Positions 33,198-41,747 of a DNA stretch of 64,000 bases are shown piece after piece; position 1 is the first letter of the stretch; each line of letters starts with the position of its first letter. Source of the stretch: Kitasatospora phosalacinea (GTDB taxonomy: Bacteria; Actinomycetota; Actinomycetes; Streptomycetales; Streptomycetaceae); NCBI RefSeq assembly GCF_000716545.1, contig NZ_JNWZ01000047.1, forward strand, positions 3,197 to 67,196, written 5' to 3'. Both the position numbers and the translations under genes were made by a program. The notes beneath the pieces were generated by a model. It was not told where the DNA came from, searched no databases, and worked only from the letters and a program-made list of their open reading frames with translations.

Positions 33198-35375
33198 TCA
33201 GCGGTCCTCCGCGTCGGTGGAGACCCGGTGCAGGAGGAGCAACGCCACGTCGTCCTGGCGCACTTCACGCTCCGTCACGTTCAGCGTGAGCAGGTCCGCC
33301 AGCCGCTCCAGCGCCCCCGGACGCTCCAGCCGGCCGGCCCCGCCGGCCTCCGCCGTCCACAGCTCCAGCCCGCCCAGCATCCGCTGCACCGACTCGTCGT
33401 AGTCCTCGTCCCGGACCTCCACCAGACCGTCCGTGTAGGCCAGCAGCGTCTCGCCCGGCGCCAGCCGCGCCTCCACCAGCGGATAGCGCACCCCCGGCAG
33501 CACCCCCAGCGGCGGGCCGCCCGGCAGCTCCAGCTCCGCCGCCCCGCCCGCTCCGATCCGCACCGGCTGCGGGTGCCCCGCCCGGGCCGCCCGCAGTGCG
33601 CCGGTCACCGGATCCAGCACCACGTACACGCAGGTGGCGAACAGCTCGGTCTCCATCTCCGACAGCAGCCAACTGGTCCGCTCCAGCGCCGCCGCCGGAT
33701 CGTTCCCCTCCGTCGCGTACGCCCACAGCACCGAGCGCAACTGGCCCATCACCGCGGTCGCCTCCGCGTTGTGGCCCTGCACGTCGCCGATCACCAGCCC
33801 GACCAGGCCGTCGGGCAGCCGCAGCAGGTCGTACCAGTCGCCGCCGATCTGCATGCCCTCGGTGGACGGCAGGTAGCGCGCCGCCGAGGAGATCCCCGGC
33901 AGCACCGGCAACGAGCGCGGCAGCATCGCCCGCTGCAGCTCGCTGGCCCGCTCGTGGTGCACGTCGTACAGCCGGGCCCGCTCCAGCGACTGCGCCAGGA
34001 TGCCCGCGAACGCCGAGAACATGGTGCGGTCCTCGCGGCTGAAGGACCGCTCGGTGGCGAAGGTGATCAGGCAGGAGCCGACCTGCCGGCCCGAGGCCAC
34101 CAGCGGCAGCACCGTCCAGGCGGCCGGCGCGTCCGGGCCCCGGCGCTCCCGGCCCGGCTCGCTGAACAGCGGCGTGGCCCGGGCCAGCGCGTGCTCCATC
34201 ACCCCGCCCGCCAGGTCGTGCAGCCGGTTCAGCTCCGCCCGGTGCGGGCCGCCGTACACCGCCGGGGAGACCGGCGTCAGCCGGCCCTCGTCCACCAGGT
34301 CCAGCACCACGCCGGCCGCGCCCAGCGCCGGGCGCGCCACGTCGGTCAGCGCCGTGGTCACCTCGCGCACCGTCACCGCCCGGGACAGTGCCCTGGTCAG
34401 CGCCAGCAGCAGGGTGGAGCGCGCCCCCGCCGCCGCCGCGGAAACGCCCGCGGGGCCGGGCCGCCACTCCCGTCCGGTCAGCAGCCCCGCCGTCCGCACC
34501 GGCCGCCGGTGCACGTCGAGCATCACCTCGCCGGCCTCGTCCACCTGCCAGGGCGAACCGTCCGGCCGCACCACCCGGTACGAGATCCGGTACGGGCCGC
34601 CGGTCGCCAGCGCCTCCGCCAGCGCGGCCTGCACGTCCGGCAGGTCCTCCGGGTGCACCACGTCCGCCAGGTCCGGCGCCCGCCCGGTCGCCCCCGGCGG
34701 CCGCCGGCCCACCACCCGGTACGCCTGCGCGTCCCACAGCGTCTCGCCGGTCACCAAGTCCCGCTCGAACGCCCCGGCGCCCGCCGAGCGCACCGCCAGC
34801 GACAGCAACTGCCCCTCGGCGGACGGCGGTCGCTCCCGGAGGCCGGCCGCGGTCGGATCGGCCGCGTGCCCGGGGTGCGGCAGGTGCACGAGCCGGTGCG
34901 CCACCACGTCGGCGAAGGTCTCCAGCAGTTCGACGTCCCGCCGCGGGACGGCCCCGCGGTGGGCCAGCGCGAGCGCCAGCGAACCCACCGGGTCCCCGTC
35001 CACCACCAACGGCAGCACCGCCAGCGCGACCAGGCCGGTGCCCAGGCCCGCCGCCGTGTTCGGGTAGTCCGCGCTGGTCTGCTGCGGGCTCAGCAGCACC
35101 GGCTCCCGCCGCCGCAGCGCCAGCGCGGCGGGCAGCCCGCTCGCCGGGTCGATCACCCCGTACTTGCGGTGCACCCACTCGGGCAGTTCGTGCGAGGCGA
35201 TCAGCCGGAGCACCCCGCCGTCCAGCAGGTACAGCGCCGAGCCCTCGCCGGTGATCCACGCCGGGCCCTCGGTCAGCAGCGTCGCCAGCAGTTCCGCCGC
35301 GCTCGACGCCCGCAGCAGCGCCCGTACGCACCGCAGTTCGGAGCGGTTGGCACGGCGCGGAGAGCTCTGGTCCAT
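33198..35375 (-). CDS. GAF-PAS-GAF-SpoIIE (PP2C-type) serine phosphatase
   Basis: 725 residues. N-terminal GAF (about 15-165), PAS (about 190-300, with DVVHPEDLPDVQAALAEAL and SYRVVRPDGSPWQVDE), second GAF (about 315-470) and a SpoIIE phosphatase domain (about 490-715) with the metal-binding Asp residues in GGDWYDLL, VIGDVQGHNAEA, YTDGLVE and RQDDVALLLL. Such phosphatases dephosphorylate STAS anti-anti-sigma factors; no STAS or anti-sigma gene is adjacent. It lies immediately upstream of the conservon in the same direction, but with its own spacing. Confidence 0.92.
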   Translation of the reverse strand: MDQSSPRRANRSELRCVRALLRASSAAELLATLLTEGPAWITGEGSALYLLDGGVLRLIASHELPEWVHRKYGVIDPASGLPAALALRRREPVLLSPQQTSADYPNTAAGLGTGLVALAVLPLVVDGDPVGSLALALAHRGAVPRRDVELLETFADVVAHRLVHLPHPGHAADPTAAGLRERPPSAEGQLLSLAVRSAGAGAFERDLVTGETLWDAQAYRVVGRRPPGATGRAPDLADVVHPEDLPDVQAALAEALATGGPYRISYRVVRPDGSPWQVDEAGEVMLDVHRRPVRTAGLLTGREWRPGPAGVSAAAAGARSTLLLALTRALSRAVTVREVTTALTDVARPALGAAGVVLDLVDEGRLTPVSPAVYGGPHRAELNRLHDLAGGVMEHALARATPLFSEPGRERRGPDAPAAWTVLPLVASGRQVGSCLITFATERSFSREDRTMFSAFAGILAQSLERARLYDVHHERASELQRAMLPRSLPVLPGISSAARYLPSTEGMQIGGDWYDLLRLPDGLVGLVIGDVQGHNAEATAVMGQLRSVLWAYATEGNDPAAALERTSWLLSEMETELFATCVYVVLDPVTGALRAARAGHPQPVRIGAGGAAELELPGGPPLGVLPGVRYPLVEARLAPGETLLAYTDGLVEVRDEDYDESVQRMLGGLELWTAEAGGAGRLERPGALERLADLLTLNVTEREVRQDDVALLLLHRVSTDAEDR

Positions 35376-35508
35376 GGGAAGCGCCCGGCCCTTCCGGTCG
35401 ACGTGCCAGTGCTGCCCATCTTATGGACGCGCCGGGCGGGCGGGCGCTTTCGCGACGCGTGGTGCACGGACGGCGTTTCCGACACCCCGCCGGTGGCGGA
35501 CCGGCCCG

Positions 35509-35733
35509 CTACTGGCCGTCGACCTCGCCGTACCCGCGCTGCGGACGCGCCGGGACCGGCCGCAGCGCGCGCAGCCCGCGCACCACCGCGACCCCGTGCC
35601 GCAGCGCGGTGGCCCAGCCCTCCGAACCCCGCTCCGCCGCCGGGCGCGGGTCGCCGGGCACGCCGTCCGGCGCCGTCCGGGGAACCGGGATCAGTCCCGT
35701 GCCGGGCTCGGTCTGCTGAGTCGCCTGCGGCAT
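35509..35733 (-). CDS. Hypothetical small basic protein
   Basis: 74 residues from ATG 35733, preceded by GGAGGAT. The N-terminal half is Pro/Gln/Gly-rich, the C-terminal half basic (WATALRHGVAVVRGLRALRP, VPARPQRGYGEVDGQ). No signal peptide or known domain. Coding seems likely because of the ribosome binding site and codon bias, but I do not recognise it. Confidence 0.5.
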   Translation of the reverse strand: MPQATQQTEPGTGLIPVPRTAPDGVPGDPRPAAERGSEGWATALRHGVAVVRGLRALRPVPARPQRGYGEVDGQ

Positions 35734-35891
35734 GTCCCTGATCCTCCGTGCTTGTCGGCCACACCCGTGGAAGGTCTCCACGCGGTATGACTTCCCGACC
35801 GAAGGACAGTGTTACGCACCGATGGTGTCGAAACGATGGGCAGGAGGTTGCGAAAAGGTGTGCGCGGCGCGCGACCAGGGCTTTCCCGCGG

Positions 35892-36086
35892 TCAGGCGTC
35901 CGGCAGGTCGGCCGCGGTCTGCCGGGCGAGGTCCTCGGCGACCGGCAGGTCCGGGGCGGAGAGGGTGTCCTTGAGCGGGCCGAGCCCGGTGCGGTGCTCC
36001 GGCGCGGCGTGCGCACCGGGGGCGGTGAGGGAGGCGACCACGCCGACGGCGAGCGAGGCAAAGGCGAGCATGCTGCGCTTCTTCAT
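35892..36086 (-). CDS. Small secreted protein, function unknown
   Basis: 64 residues. Signal peptide MKKRSMLAFASLAVGVVASL with cleavage after GAHA, leaving a mature peptide of about 37 residues rich in Leu, Pro and Asp with no cysteine. It resembles the small secreted protein at 27712 in size and in its MKK start, but the mature parts differ. No RiPP maturation genes are nearby, so a peptide natural product is not supported. Confidence 0.6.
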   Translation of the reverse strand: MKKRSMLAFASLAVGVVASLTAPGAHAAPEHRTGLGPLKDTLSAPDLPVAEDLARQTAADLPDA

Positions 36087-36116
36087 ACCGGGTAGAACGC
36101 GGCAGCGCCCCGGAGG

Positions 36117-36701
36117 TCACGCGCCTTCCGCACCGGGCCAGTTGGCCAGCCCCTCGACCAGCACCCCGGTCAGCCGCTCCAGCGTGACGTCCGTACCCTC
36201 GGCGAGCTGGAACGCCCCCGCCGTGGTCAACGAGGCGAACCCGTGGGCCGCCGCGCGCAGCGTCCGCACCGCGTGCACCGCCTCCGAGCCCTCCAGCCCG
36301 TAGCCGCGCAGCACCGCGAACAGCACCCCCACCAGCCGCTCGGCGGCGGCGGTCAGCTCCGGGCCCGGGTCCGGGTCGGGCACCTGCGGCAGCGCCGCGT
36401 ACCGGCGCGGGTGGCGCAGGGCGTACCCGGCGTAGGCGGCCAGCAGGGCGCGCACGGCCGCGTCCCGGGAGCGGCCGAGGACGGCGGCGGCCAGGTGGTC
36501 GGCCAGCTCGCCGGTGGTGCGGACGGCGACCAGGCGGCGCAGCTCGGGCAGGCCGCCGGCCACGTGCTTGTACAGCGAGGGGGTGGCGACGCCCGCCCGG
36601 GCGGCGACCGCGGCCAGGGTGAGCGCCTCGGCGCCCCGCTCGTCGACCAGTTCGAGGGCGTGGTCCACCACGGCGGCGGTGGAGAGTCCGGCGCGGGGCA
36701 T
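36117..36701 (-). CDS. TetR family transcriptional regulator
   Basis: 194 residues. N-terminal helix-turn-helix ALTLAAVAARAGVATPSLYK, then a C-terminal ligand domain of the WHG type (LRAAAHGFASLTTAGAFQLA). The start shares one base with the stop of the upstream hydrolase gene (TGATG), so it is the second gene of an operon. The perfect 21-bp palindrome inside the operon promoter at 37624-37644 is its likely operator, giving autoregulation. Confidence 0.9.
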   Translation of the reverse strand: MPRAGLSTAAVVDHALELVDERGAEALTLAAVAARAGVATPSLYKHVAGGLPELRRLVAVRTTGELADHLAAAVLGRSRDAAVRALLAAYAGYALRHPRRYAALPQVPDPDPGPELTAAAERLVGVLFAVLRGYGLEGSEAVHAVRTLRAAAHGFASLTTAGAFQLAEGTDVTLERLTGVLVEGLANWPGAEGA

Positions 36702-37555
36702 CAGCGGGCGGTCCCGTTCTCGCCGGCCGCCGCGTCCAGCTCGGCCAGGAAGGGCAGCAGGGCGTCGGCGACGGCCTGCGGGCGGCCGGCCATCGGGTAG
36801 TGGCCGGCGCCCTCGATCATCACCTTGCGGCCGCGCAGCGCGGCGGTCTGCCGGTCGGCGACCAGCTCCGGCTTCGGGAAGTCCGGGTCCGCGGTGCCCA
36901 TCAGCACCAGCGCGGGCACGTCGACGTCCGCGCACCAGCCGACCGGCGCGGAGTCGCCCTTCAGGTAGCCGCGCAGCGCCGCCTTGCGGGCGGGCTCGCG
37001 GAGCATCGCGGACAGGCCGGCCCGGTAGGCGTCGAAGTCGGCGGGGCGGGCGCCGGCCGGGTAGTAGAACTTCTGCATCGCGCCCCACAGGCCGGGGAAC
37101 GCGCTGACCAGCGGGGCGGCCAGGCCGAACAGCGCCTTCTGGAAGGCGTTCAGCGGCAGGTTCTCGATGAACGCGTCGATCAGCACCACCCCGCCGGTCC
37201 GCCCGGGGGCGAGCGCGGCGGCCCGGACCACGGTGGCGCCGGTGTACGAGCTGCCGACCAGGACGGCGCCGCGCAGGTCCAGGTGGTCCAGCAGGGCCGT
37301 CAGGTCCTCGGCGAGCGCGGCCGGGCCGTGGTCGGTGAAGCCGGTGGAGGACTCGCCCATGCCGCGCAGGTCCATGGTGACCACCCGGTGCCCGGCGGCG
37401 GTCAGCAGCGGGACGAGGTGGCGGTAGACGGCGCGCTTGTCGAGCATGCCGGGCAGCAGGACGACCGGGGCGCCGGTGCCGGGGGTGTCGTCGTAGGCGA
37501 TCCGGCCGCCGGTGACGTCGAGGTACCGGGTGGTGGTGCCGAGGGTGCTGTTCAT
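36701..37555 (-). CDS. Alpha/beta hydrolase
   Basis: 284 residues. Catalytic elements: nucleophile region LVGSSYTGATVV (Ser102/103), acid Asp in LMGTADPDFPKPE and His in IEGAGHYPMAGRPQ. The oxyanion region is VVLLPGMLDKRAVYRHL. Cytoplasmic. It resembles haloperoxidase- or carboxylesterase-like hydrolases; substrate unknown. First gene of a two-gene operon with a TetR regulator, suggesting the hydrolase acts on the compound that the regulator senses. Confidence 0.9.
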   Translation of the reverse strand: MNSTLGTTTRYLDVTGGRIAYDDTPGTGAPVVLLPGMLDKRAVYRHLVPLLTAAGHRVVTMDLRGMGESSTGFTDHGPAALAEDLTALLDHLDLRGAVLVGSSYTGATVVRAAALAPGRTGGVVLIDAFIENLPLNAFQKALFGLAAPLVSAFPGLWGAMQKFYYPAGARPADFDAYRAGLSAMLREPARKAALRGYLKGDSAPVGWCADVDVPALVLMGTADPDFPKPELVADRQTAALRGRKVMIEGAGHYPMAGRPQAVADALLPFLAELDAAAGENGTAR

Positions 37556-37621
37556 CGCTGGCCTCCTGGCGGGCGTCCGGCGCTCCGGGCTTCTGGCGCC
37601 CGGCTGCTGCCGATAGCCACA

Positions 37622-37650
37622 AAGCTAAGGCTAATAGCCTTAGCCGTCAA
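37622..37650 (-). promoter_or_regulatory. Promoter with embedded TetR operator
   Basis: Minus strand: -35 TTGACG (37650-37645), 17-bp spacer, -10 TAGCTT (37627-37622). A perfect 21-bp palindrome, arms GCTAAGGCTA / TAGCCTTAGC around A37634, fills the spacer and part of the -10. Binding there would shut the hydrolase-tetR operon. Confidence 0.75.
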
Positions 37651-37683
37651 CCCCGGCCGGGCGCCCGTTCCCCGCGCGCCGCC

Positions 37684-37974
37684 TCAGAGCCCCTCCACCT
37701 TGAACGGGTCGTGCTCGGAGAGCAGCTTCTCCAGTCGGGCCTGGTCGACCCGGCTGGTGAGCGCGCCCTCCTCCTGGCGGTCCCGGACCACCTTGGCCAG
37801 CGTGAACGCGGAGGTGACCGCGTAGAGCAGGCCGACGGCGAGGAAGGCGCGCATCCAGGCGCTGACCGGGAGGTAGGCGATCCCGAGGGCCAGGGCGGCC
37901 GTCGCGAACGCGAAGGACGCGACGGCCTGCAGGAAGTAGGCGGAAGTGGTGCGGCGCGGCACGGGAGCGGTCAT
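37684..37974 (-). CDS. YiaA/YiaB-like two-helix membrane protein
   Basis: 96 residues. Two membrane helices (about 12-33 and 40-60: AFATAALALGIAYLPVSAWM, AFLAVGLLYAVTSAFTLAKV) followed by a charged cytoplasmic tail with DRQEEGALTSRVDQARLEKL. This is the YiaAB two-helix domain architecture. Function unknown; inner-membrane location. A palindrome 36 bp upstream of the start may control it. Confidence 0.85.
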   Translation of the reverse strand: MTAPVPRRTTSAYFLQAVASFAFATAALALGIAYLPVSAWMRAFLAVGLLYAVTSAFTLAKVVRDRQEEGALTSRVDQARLEKLLSEHDPFKVEGL

Positions 37975-38009
37975 GGGCCCAGGGTCCCGCCGGGGCGCGG
38001 GCGGAGTCG

Positions 38010-38025
38010 TGAGTACGGATACTCA
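38010..38025. promoter_or_regulatory. Palindrome upstream of the YiaAB gene
   Basis: TGAGTA-CGGA-TACTCA is a perfect 6-bp inverted repeat around 4 bp, 36 bp before ATG 37974. A candidate binding site for a dimeric regulator; the regulator is unknown. Confidence 0.45.
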
Positions 38026-38204
38026 ACCGGCCCGTCACGGTCCGTCATGGCCGAATCCGGGCGGGTCGACGAACCGTCACAAATCGCCCATAGGGCGTCA
38101 GGAAAGTTTCACTGCACCCAGGAAGGCGCTTGGAATCATGGGGTCCATAGGATTAACGTTTGATAACGCAGCGCGGTCGGCAACGCCGTAACCATGCGGC
38201 ACCG

Positions 38205-38352
38205 TGCGCCACGCCTAATCCATCCGGTCCTGCCCCCGCGGCAGGTCCAGGAGCCGGGGAACCACTTTCCACCGGGGTGAATCGGGACGGCCCTGGGCCC
38301 GACCGTAGGAGACCTTCCACCTCCGAACCCGTCAGCTAACCCGGTCGGCGGC
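38205..38352 (+). ncRNA. ydaO-yuaA type cyclic di-AMP riboswitch
   Basis: The stretch carries the conserved blocks of this riboswitch class in order: GCCTAATCC, GGGGAACC, GGGGTGAATCGG, the variable stem, GTAGGAGACC, and the 3' block CGAACCCGTCAGCTAACC, ending in GGCGG before a Shine-Dalgarno run. It stands directly before an M23 peptidase gene, the same type of target (with rpfA-like genes) reported for this riboswitch in streptomycetes. High c-di-AMP should reduce expression. Boundaries are approximate. Confidence 0.85.
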
Positions 38353-38375
38353 AGGGAAGGAAGGAGCGCGCCTCC

Positions 38376-39170
38376 GTGGCGTCGACCTACACCGAGAGCA
38401 CCGGCACCCAGCTGCTCGACCACCCGGTCGAGGCCGAGACCCTCCGGCACCGGCTGCCCCGCCAGGCCCGCACCGGCGCGCCCCTGCTGGGCGTCACCGC
38501 GATGACCGCCGCGCTCGGCGCCACCGGCCTCGCCACCGCCCCCGCCCAGGCCGCCACCGTGCCCGCCCCGGCCCCCGTCACCGCCGCCGACGAGGTCTCC
38601 GACGGTCTGCTCGCCGCCGACCCCGGACTCGCCCTCGCCGCCCGCATCCTGCAGCAGGCCGACGGGCAGCGCACCGCCACCGAGGAGTCCGCCCGGCTCG
38701 CCGCCGCCCAGGAGGCCGAGGCCAAGCGCGCCGACCGGCAGGCCGAGCCGGCCGCCCCGGCCGCCGCCGACCACTCCGCGCCCGCCCTGCCGGTGGCCGG
38801 CCACCGGCTGGCCGCGCGGTTCGTCCAGGCCGGCGCGCACTGGGCGCACCTGCACAACGGGCTGGACTTCGCCGCCCGCACCGGCACCCCCGTCACCGCC
38901 GTCACCTCGGGCACCGTGACCGCGGCCGGCTGGTCCGGCGCCTACGGCTACCGCGTCGTCCAGACCCTCCCCGACGGCACCGAGCTCTGGTACTGCCACC
39001 TCTCCGGGATCACCACCGCCTCCGGCGAGGTCACCCCCGCCACCGTCCTCGGCACCGTCGGCAGCACCGGCAGCGCCACCACCCCGCACCTCCACCTGGA
39101 GGTCCGCCCCGCCGGCGGCGCCCCGATCGACCCCCTCCCCTGGCTCCAGCACCTCGGCCTCCGGCCGTAA
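38376..39170 (+). CDS. Secreted M23 family cell-wall endopeptidase
   Basis: 264 residues, GTG 38376 with GGAAGGAAGGAG upstream. Twin signal-like N-region (about 40-60: TAMTAALGATGLATAPAQAA), a helical Ala/Glu-rich linker (about 75-135) and a LytM/M23 domain (about 145-260). Zinc ligands are in LHNGLDF (HxxxD) and PHLHLEV (HxH), both intact. It should cut peptidoglycan cross-links. Expression is predicted to be under the c-di-AMP riboswitch directly upstream, which links wall hydrolysis to c-di-AMP level. Confidence 0.93.
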   Translation: MASTYTESTGTQLLDHPVEAETLRHRLPRQARTGAPLLGVTAMTAALGATGLATAPAQAATVPAPAPVTAADEVSDGLLAADPGLALAARILQQADGQRTATEESARLAAAQEAEAKRADRQAEPAAPAAADHSAPALPVAGHRLAARFVQAGAHWAHLHNGLDFAARTGTPVTAVTSGTVTAAGWSGAYGYRVVQTLPDGTELWYCHLSGITTASGEVTPATVLGTVGSTGSATTPHLHLEVRPAGGAPIDPLPWLQHLGLRP

Positions 39171-39263
39171 CCCCCGAGGGGCGCCGCCCCGCCGAGCCCG
39201 GCCCGGGGCTCCCCGGGGCCGCCCGGGGCCGCCCGCGTGACGGCTCCCGGGGCCGCTCCGCCC

Positions 39264-40052
39264 TCAGCTCGCCTGGCCGGTCGGCATCACGGTGACCTGC
39301 TGCAGGTTGACGCGCGGCGGCAGGGCGGCCAGGAACCCGACCGTCCTGGCGATGTCGCCGGGGGTGAGCCACTCCATCGCCTCCTTGGAACCGGCCAGCC
39401 AGTCGAGCGCTCCCCGGTCGGTGACGTGCGACTGGAGCTCGGTGCCGACGATGCCGGGCTCGATCGTCGAGACGCGGACGCGCTTCGCGCCGAGCTCGGC
39501 CCGCAGGTGGCGCGAGAGGTGGGTGACGTAGGCCTTGGTCGCGGAGTAGACGGCGAAGGTCGGGAAGATGTTCTGCGCCGCGATCGAAGAGGTGTTGACC
39601 AGGTCGGCGACGCCGCGCTCGGCCGCGGCCGCGACCAACTGCGGGGTGAACGCGCCGATGACGTTCATCAGGCCGGAGACGTTGAGGTCGATCTGCCGCT
39701 GCCACTGGTCCACGGCCAGCTCCTCGACCGGCGCCGGAAGCATCACCCCCGCGTTGTTGAACAGCAGGTCCGCCCCGCCCAGTTCGGCGGCGACCCGGTC
39801 GGCGGCCGCCCGCACCGCGGCCCGGTCGGTGACGTCCGCGACGATGGCCACGGCGGTGCCGCCGGCGTGCTCGATCCGGTCGACCAGCGCGCCCAGCCGC
39901 TCGGCGCGGCGGGCCAGGACGACGACGCGGGCGCCGAGCCCGGCGAGCTCCTCGGCGGTGGCCTCGCCGATGCCGCTGGAGGCGCCGGTGACCACGGCGG
40001 TGCGGCCGGCGAGGGGCAGTGCGACGGGGGTGGACGTGGTGGAGGTCGACAT
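39264..40052 (-). CDS. SDR family oxidoreductase
   Basis: 262 residues, classical short-chain dehydrogenase: TGASSGIGEATAEEL (cofactor), NNAGVM, catalytic Ser in NTSSIAAQ and YSATK with Tyr and Lys about 4 apart, then EPGIVGTELQSHV. NADP preference is suggested by the ARRAER segment after the second strand. Divergent from an MmyB-type regulator, a combination often seen in streptomycetes, where the regulator represses the dehydrogenase. Confidence 0.92.
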   Translation of the reverse strand: MSTSTTSTPVALPLAGRTAVVTGASSGIGEATAEELAGLGARVVVLARRAERLGALVDRIEHAGGTAVAIVADVTDRAAVRAAADRVAAELGGADLLFNNAGVMLPAPVEELAVDQWQRQIDLNVSGLMNVIGAFTPQLVAAAAERGVADLVNTSSIAAQNIFPTFAVYSATKAYVTHLSRHLRAELGAKRVRVSTIEPGIVGTELQSHVTDRGALDWLAGSKEAMEWLTPGDIARTVGFLAALPPRVNLQQVTVMPTGQAS

Positions 40053-40226
40053 GGTGTGCCTTCCTTGCGGGACAGGTGAGTTGCGGCACCGGGAAGCTCC
40101 GGGCCCGGATCCAGCAGACCAGTTCGGCGGGCCCGCGAACGGCCCCGAGCGGACCTTGCGCCGACTGGTACCGCCAGGGCCACCCACGCCCCGCCGGCGC
40201 GCCCTCCGCTCCCGCACACTTGGTCC

Positions 40227-41075
40227 ATGGAACGCAGCACCGAGATCGCCGACTTCCTCCGCACCCGCCGCGCCGCGATCGCCCCGGAGGCGGCGGGGCT
40301 GCCCGCGGACGGCAGGGTGCGGCGGGTGCCCGGCCTGCGCCGCGACGAGGTGGCCCGGCTGGCCGGCGTCAGCACCGAGTACTACACGCGCCTGGAACAG
40401 GGCCGGGCCGGGCACCCGTCCGCCGAGGTGGTCCAGGCGCTGGCCCGCGCCCTGCGGCTCGACCACTCGGAGCGCGAACACCTCGCCGACCTGCTGCTGC
40501 CCGCCCCGCACGCGGCCCGCCGCGCCCCGGAACGGCCGCAGCGGGTCAGGCCGGGGCTGCACCTGATGCTGGAGACGCTGGCGCACGTCCCGGCGTTCGT
40601 CCTCGGCCGGCGCACCGACGTCCTGGCCGCCAACCGCCTGGCCCGGGAGATCCTCACCGACTTCGACGCGCTCCCGGCCACCCGCCGCAACATGGCCCGC
40701 TACTACCTGCTCGACCCGCAGGCCCGCGAACGGGTCGGCGACTGGGCGACGATCGCCGCCGAGACGGTGGCCATGCTCCGCCTGGAGGCCGGCCGGTACC
40801 CCGACGACCGCCGCCTCGCCGAGCTGATCGGCGAACTCACCCTGCGCTGTCCGGAGTTCACCACCTGGTGGAACGACCACCGGGTGCTCCGCCGCACCCA
40901 CGGCGCCAAGCACTACGTCCACCCCCTGGTGGGAGACCTGCACTTCTCCTACGAGTCCTTCCAGGCCCCCGGCGACCCCGACCAGACGCTGTGCGTCTAC
41001 TCCGTGGAACCCGCCTCCCCCACCGCCGACGCCCTGCGCCTGCTGGCCGGCTGGAGCGCCCCGGCCGCCACCTGA
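40227..41075 (+). CDS. Helix-turn-helix regulator with MmyB-like ligand-binding domain
   Basis: 282 residues. N-terminal XRE-type helix-turn-helix (PGLRRDEVARLAGVSTEYYT, RLEQGRAGHPSAEVVQALAR) followed by the PAS-like MmyB ligand domain (about 105-280: VLGRRTDVLAANRLAREIL, FTTWWNDHRV, GDLHFSYESF). No ribosome binding site is obvious; CACACT ends 6 bases before the ATG, so a leaderless start is possible. Probably represses the divergent SDR gene. Confidence 0.92.
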   Translation: MERSTEIADFLRTRRAAIAPEAAGLPADGRVRRVPGLRRDEVARLAGVSTEYYTRLEQGRAGHPSAEVVQALARALRLDHSEREHLADLLLPAPHAARRAPERPQRVRPGLHLMLETLAHVPAFVLGRRTDVLAANRLAREILTDFDALPATRRNMARYYLLDPQARERVGDWATIAAETVAMLRLEAGRYPDDRRLAELIGELTLRCPEFTTWWNDHRVLRRTHGAKHYVHPLVGDLHFSYESFQAPGDPDQTLCVYSVEPASPTADALRLLAGWSAPAAT

Positions 41076-41121
41076 CTCCGCGCCACCTGGCTCCGCGCCG
41101 CCCGACTCCGCGCCGCCGACG

Positions 41122-41632
41122 TCACACCGCCCGCCGGCGCCGCGGCATCCGTCGGCCGAACGCGGCCAGCGCGAACAGCACTCCGCCGGCCAGGAAGAAC
41201 GGCTCGTACAGGAAGGTCGCGAAGCGGGCCGTCGCGTCCAGGTCGGTGGCCGACCGGTGGCCGAGGGCCAGGGCCGCCCAGTCCGGCACCGACGGGGCGG
41301 CGTGGACGACCAGCAGGACGGCGGTGCCCCGGGCGGCGAGCAGGAGGCGGTGGGCCGGTATTCGGGCGCCCGGGGCGGGCCAGTGCCAGCGCCAGCGCGG
41401 CGGCCGCCGCGCACAGCGGCACCGCCGCGACGTCCACGACCAGCAGCGGGGTGTCGTCCAGGACGGACAGGCCGTCGGGCAGACCGGCCCGGCCGCCCAA
41501 CAGCCAGTACAGGTGCACCAGCGAGAACAGGGCGGACCAGGCGGCGGCCGCGTAGGCCGCGTAGGCCGGGCGGGCGGCGGGGGCGGCGGGGGCGGCGCGG
41601 AGGTGAGGGGCGGTGGGAGTCGTCCGGGTCAT
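41122..41632 (-). pseudogene. DUF3995-like four-helix membrane protein, broken by a 1-bp frameshift
   Basis: Reading from ATG 41632 gives MTRTTPTAPHLRAAP then membrane segments (AAWSALFSLVHLYWLLGG; LLVVDVAAVPLCAAAAALAL). At about 41363-41371 the frame runs into Pro/Arg-rich nonsense, while one frame over (one extra base in the GC run) the protein continues with HRLLLAARGTAVLLVVHAAP, FATFLYEPFFLAGGVLFALA and a natural stop at 41122. Together they make about 170 residues with four membrane helices, resembling DUF3995 proteins. A genuine inactivating indel or a sequencing error in a GC homopolymer both fit. Confidence 0.72.
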
Positions 41633-41747
41633 GGTTCGATCCTGCCCCCGCCCGGAGCCGCAAGGATCCTCCGCACGTCCATGGTTGACGCACCGTCAGG
41701 TGGATGCCGGGGTCGTCCGAACGGCCGACCCCGACCCCGGGGAACCC

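Noticed and set aside
35892..36086. RiPP precursor peptide
   Set aside because: It has an ordinary Sec signal peptide, and no modification, protease or transporter genes adjoin it.
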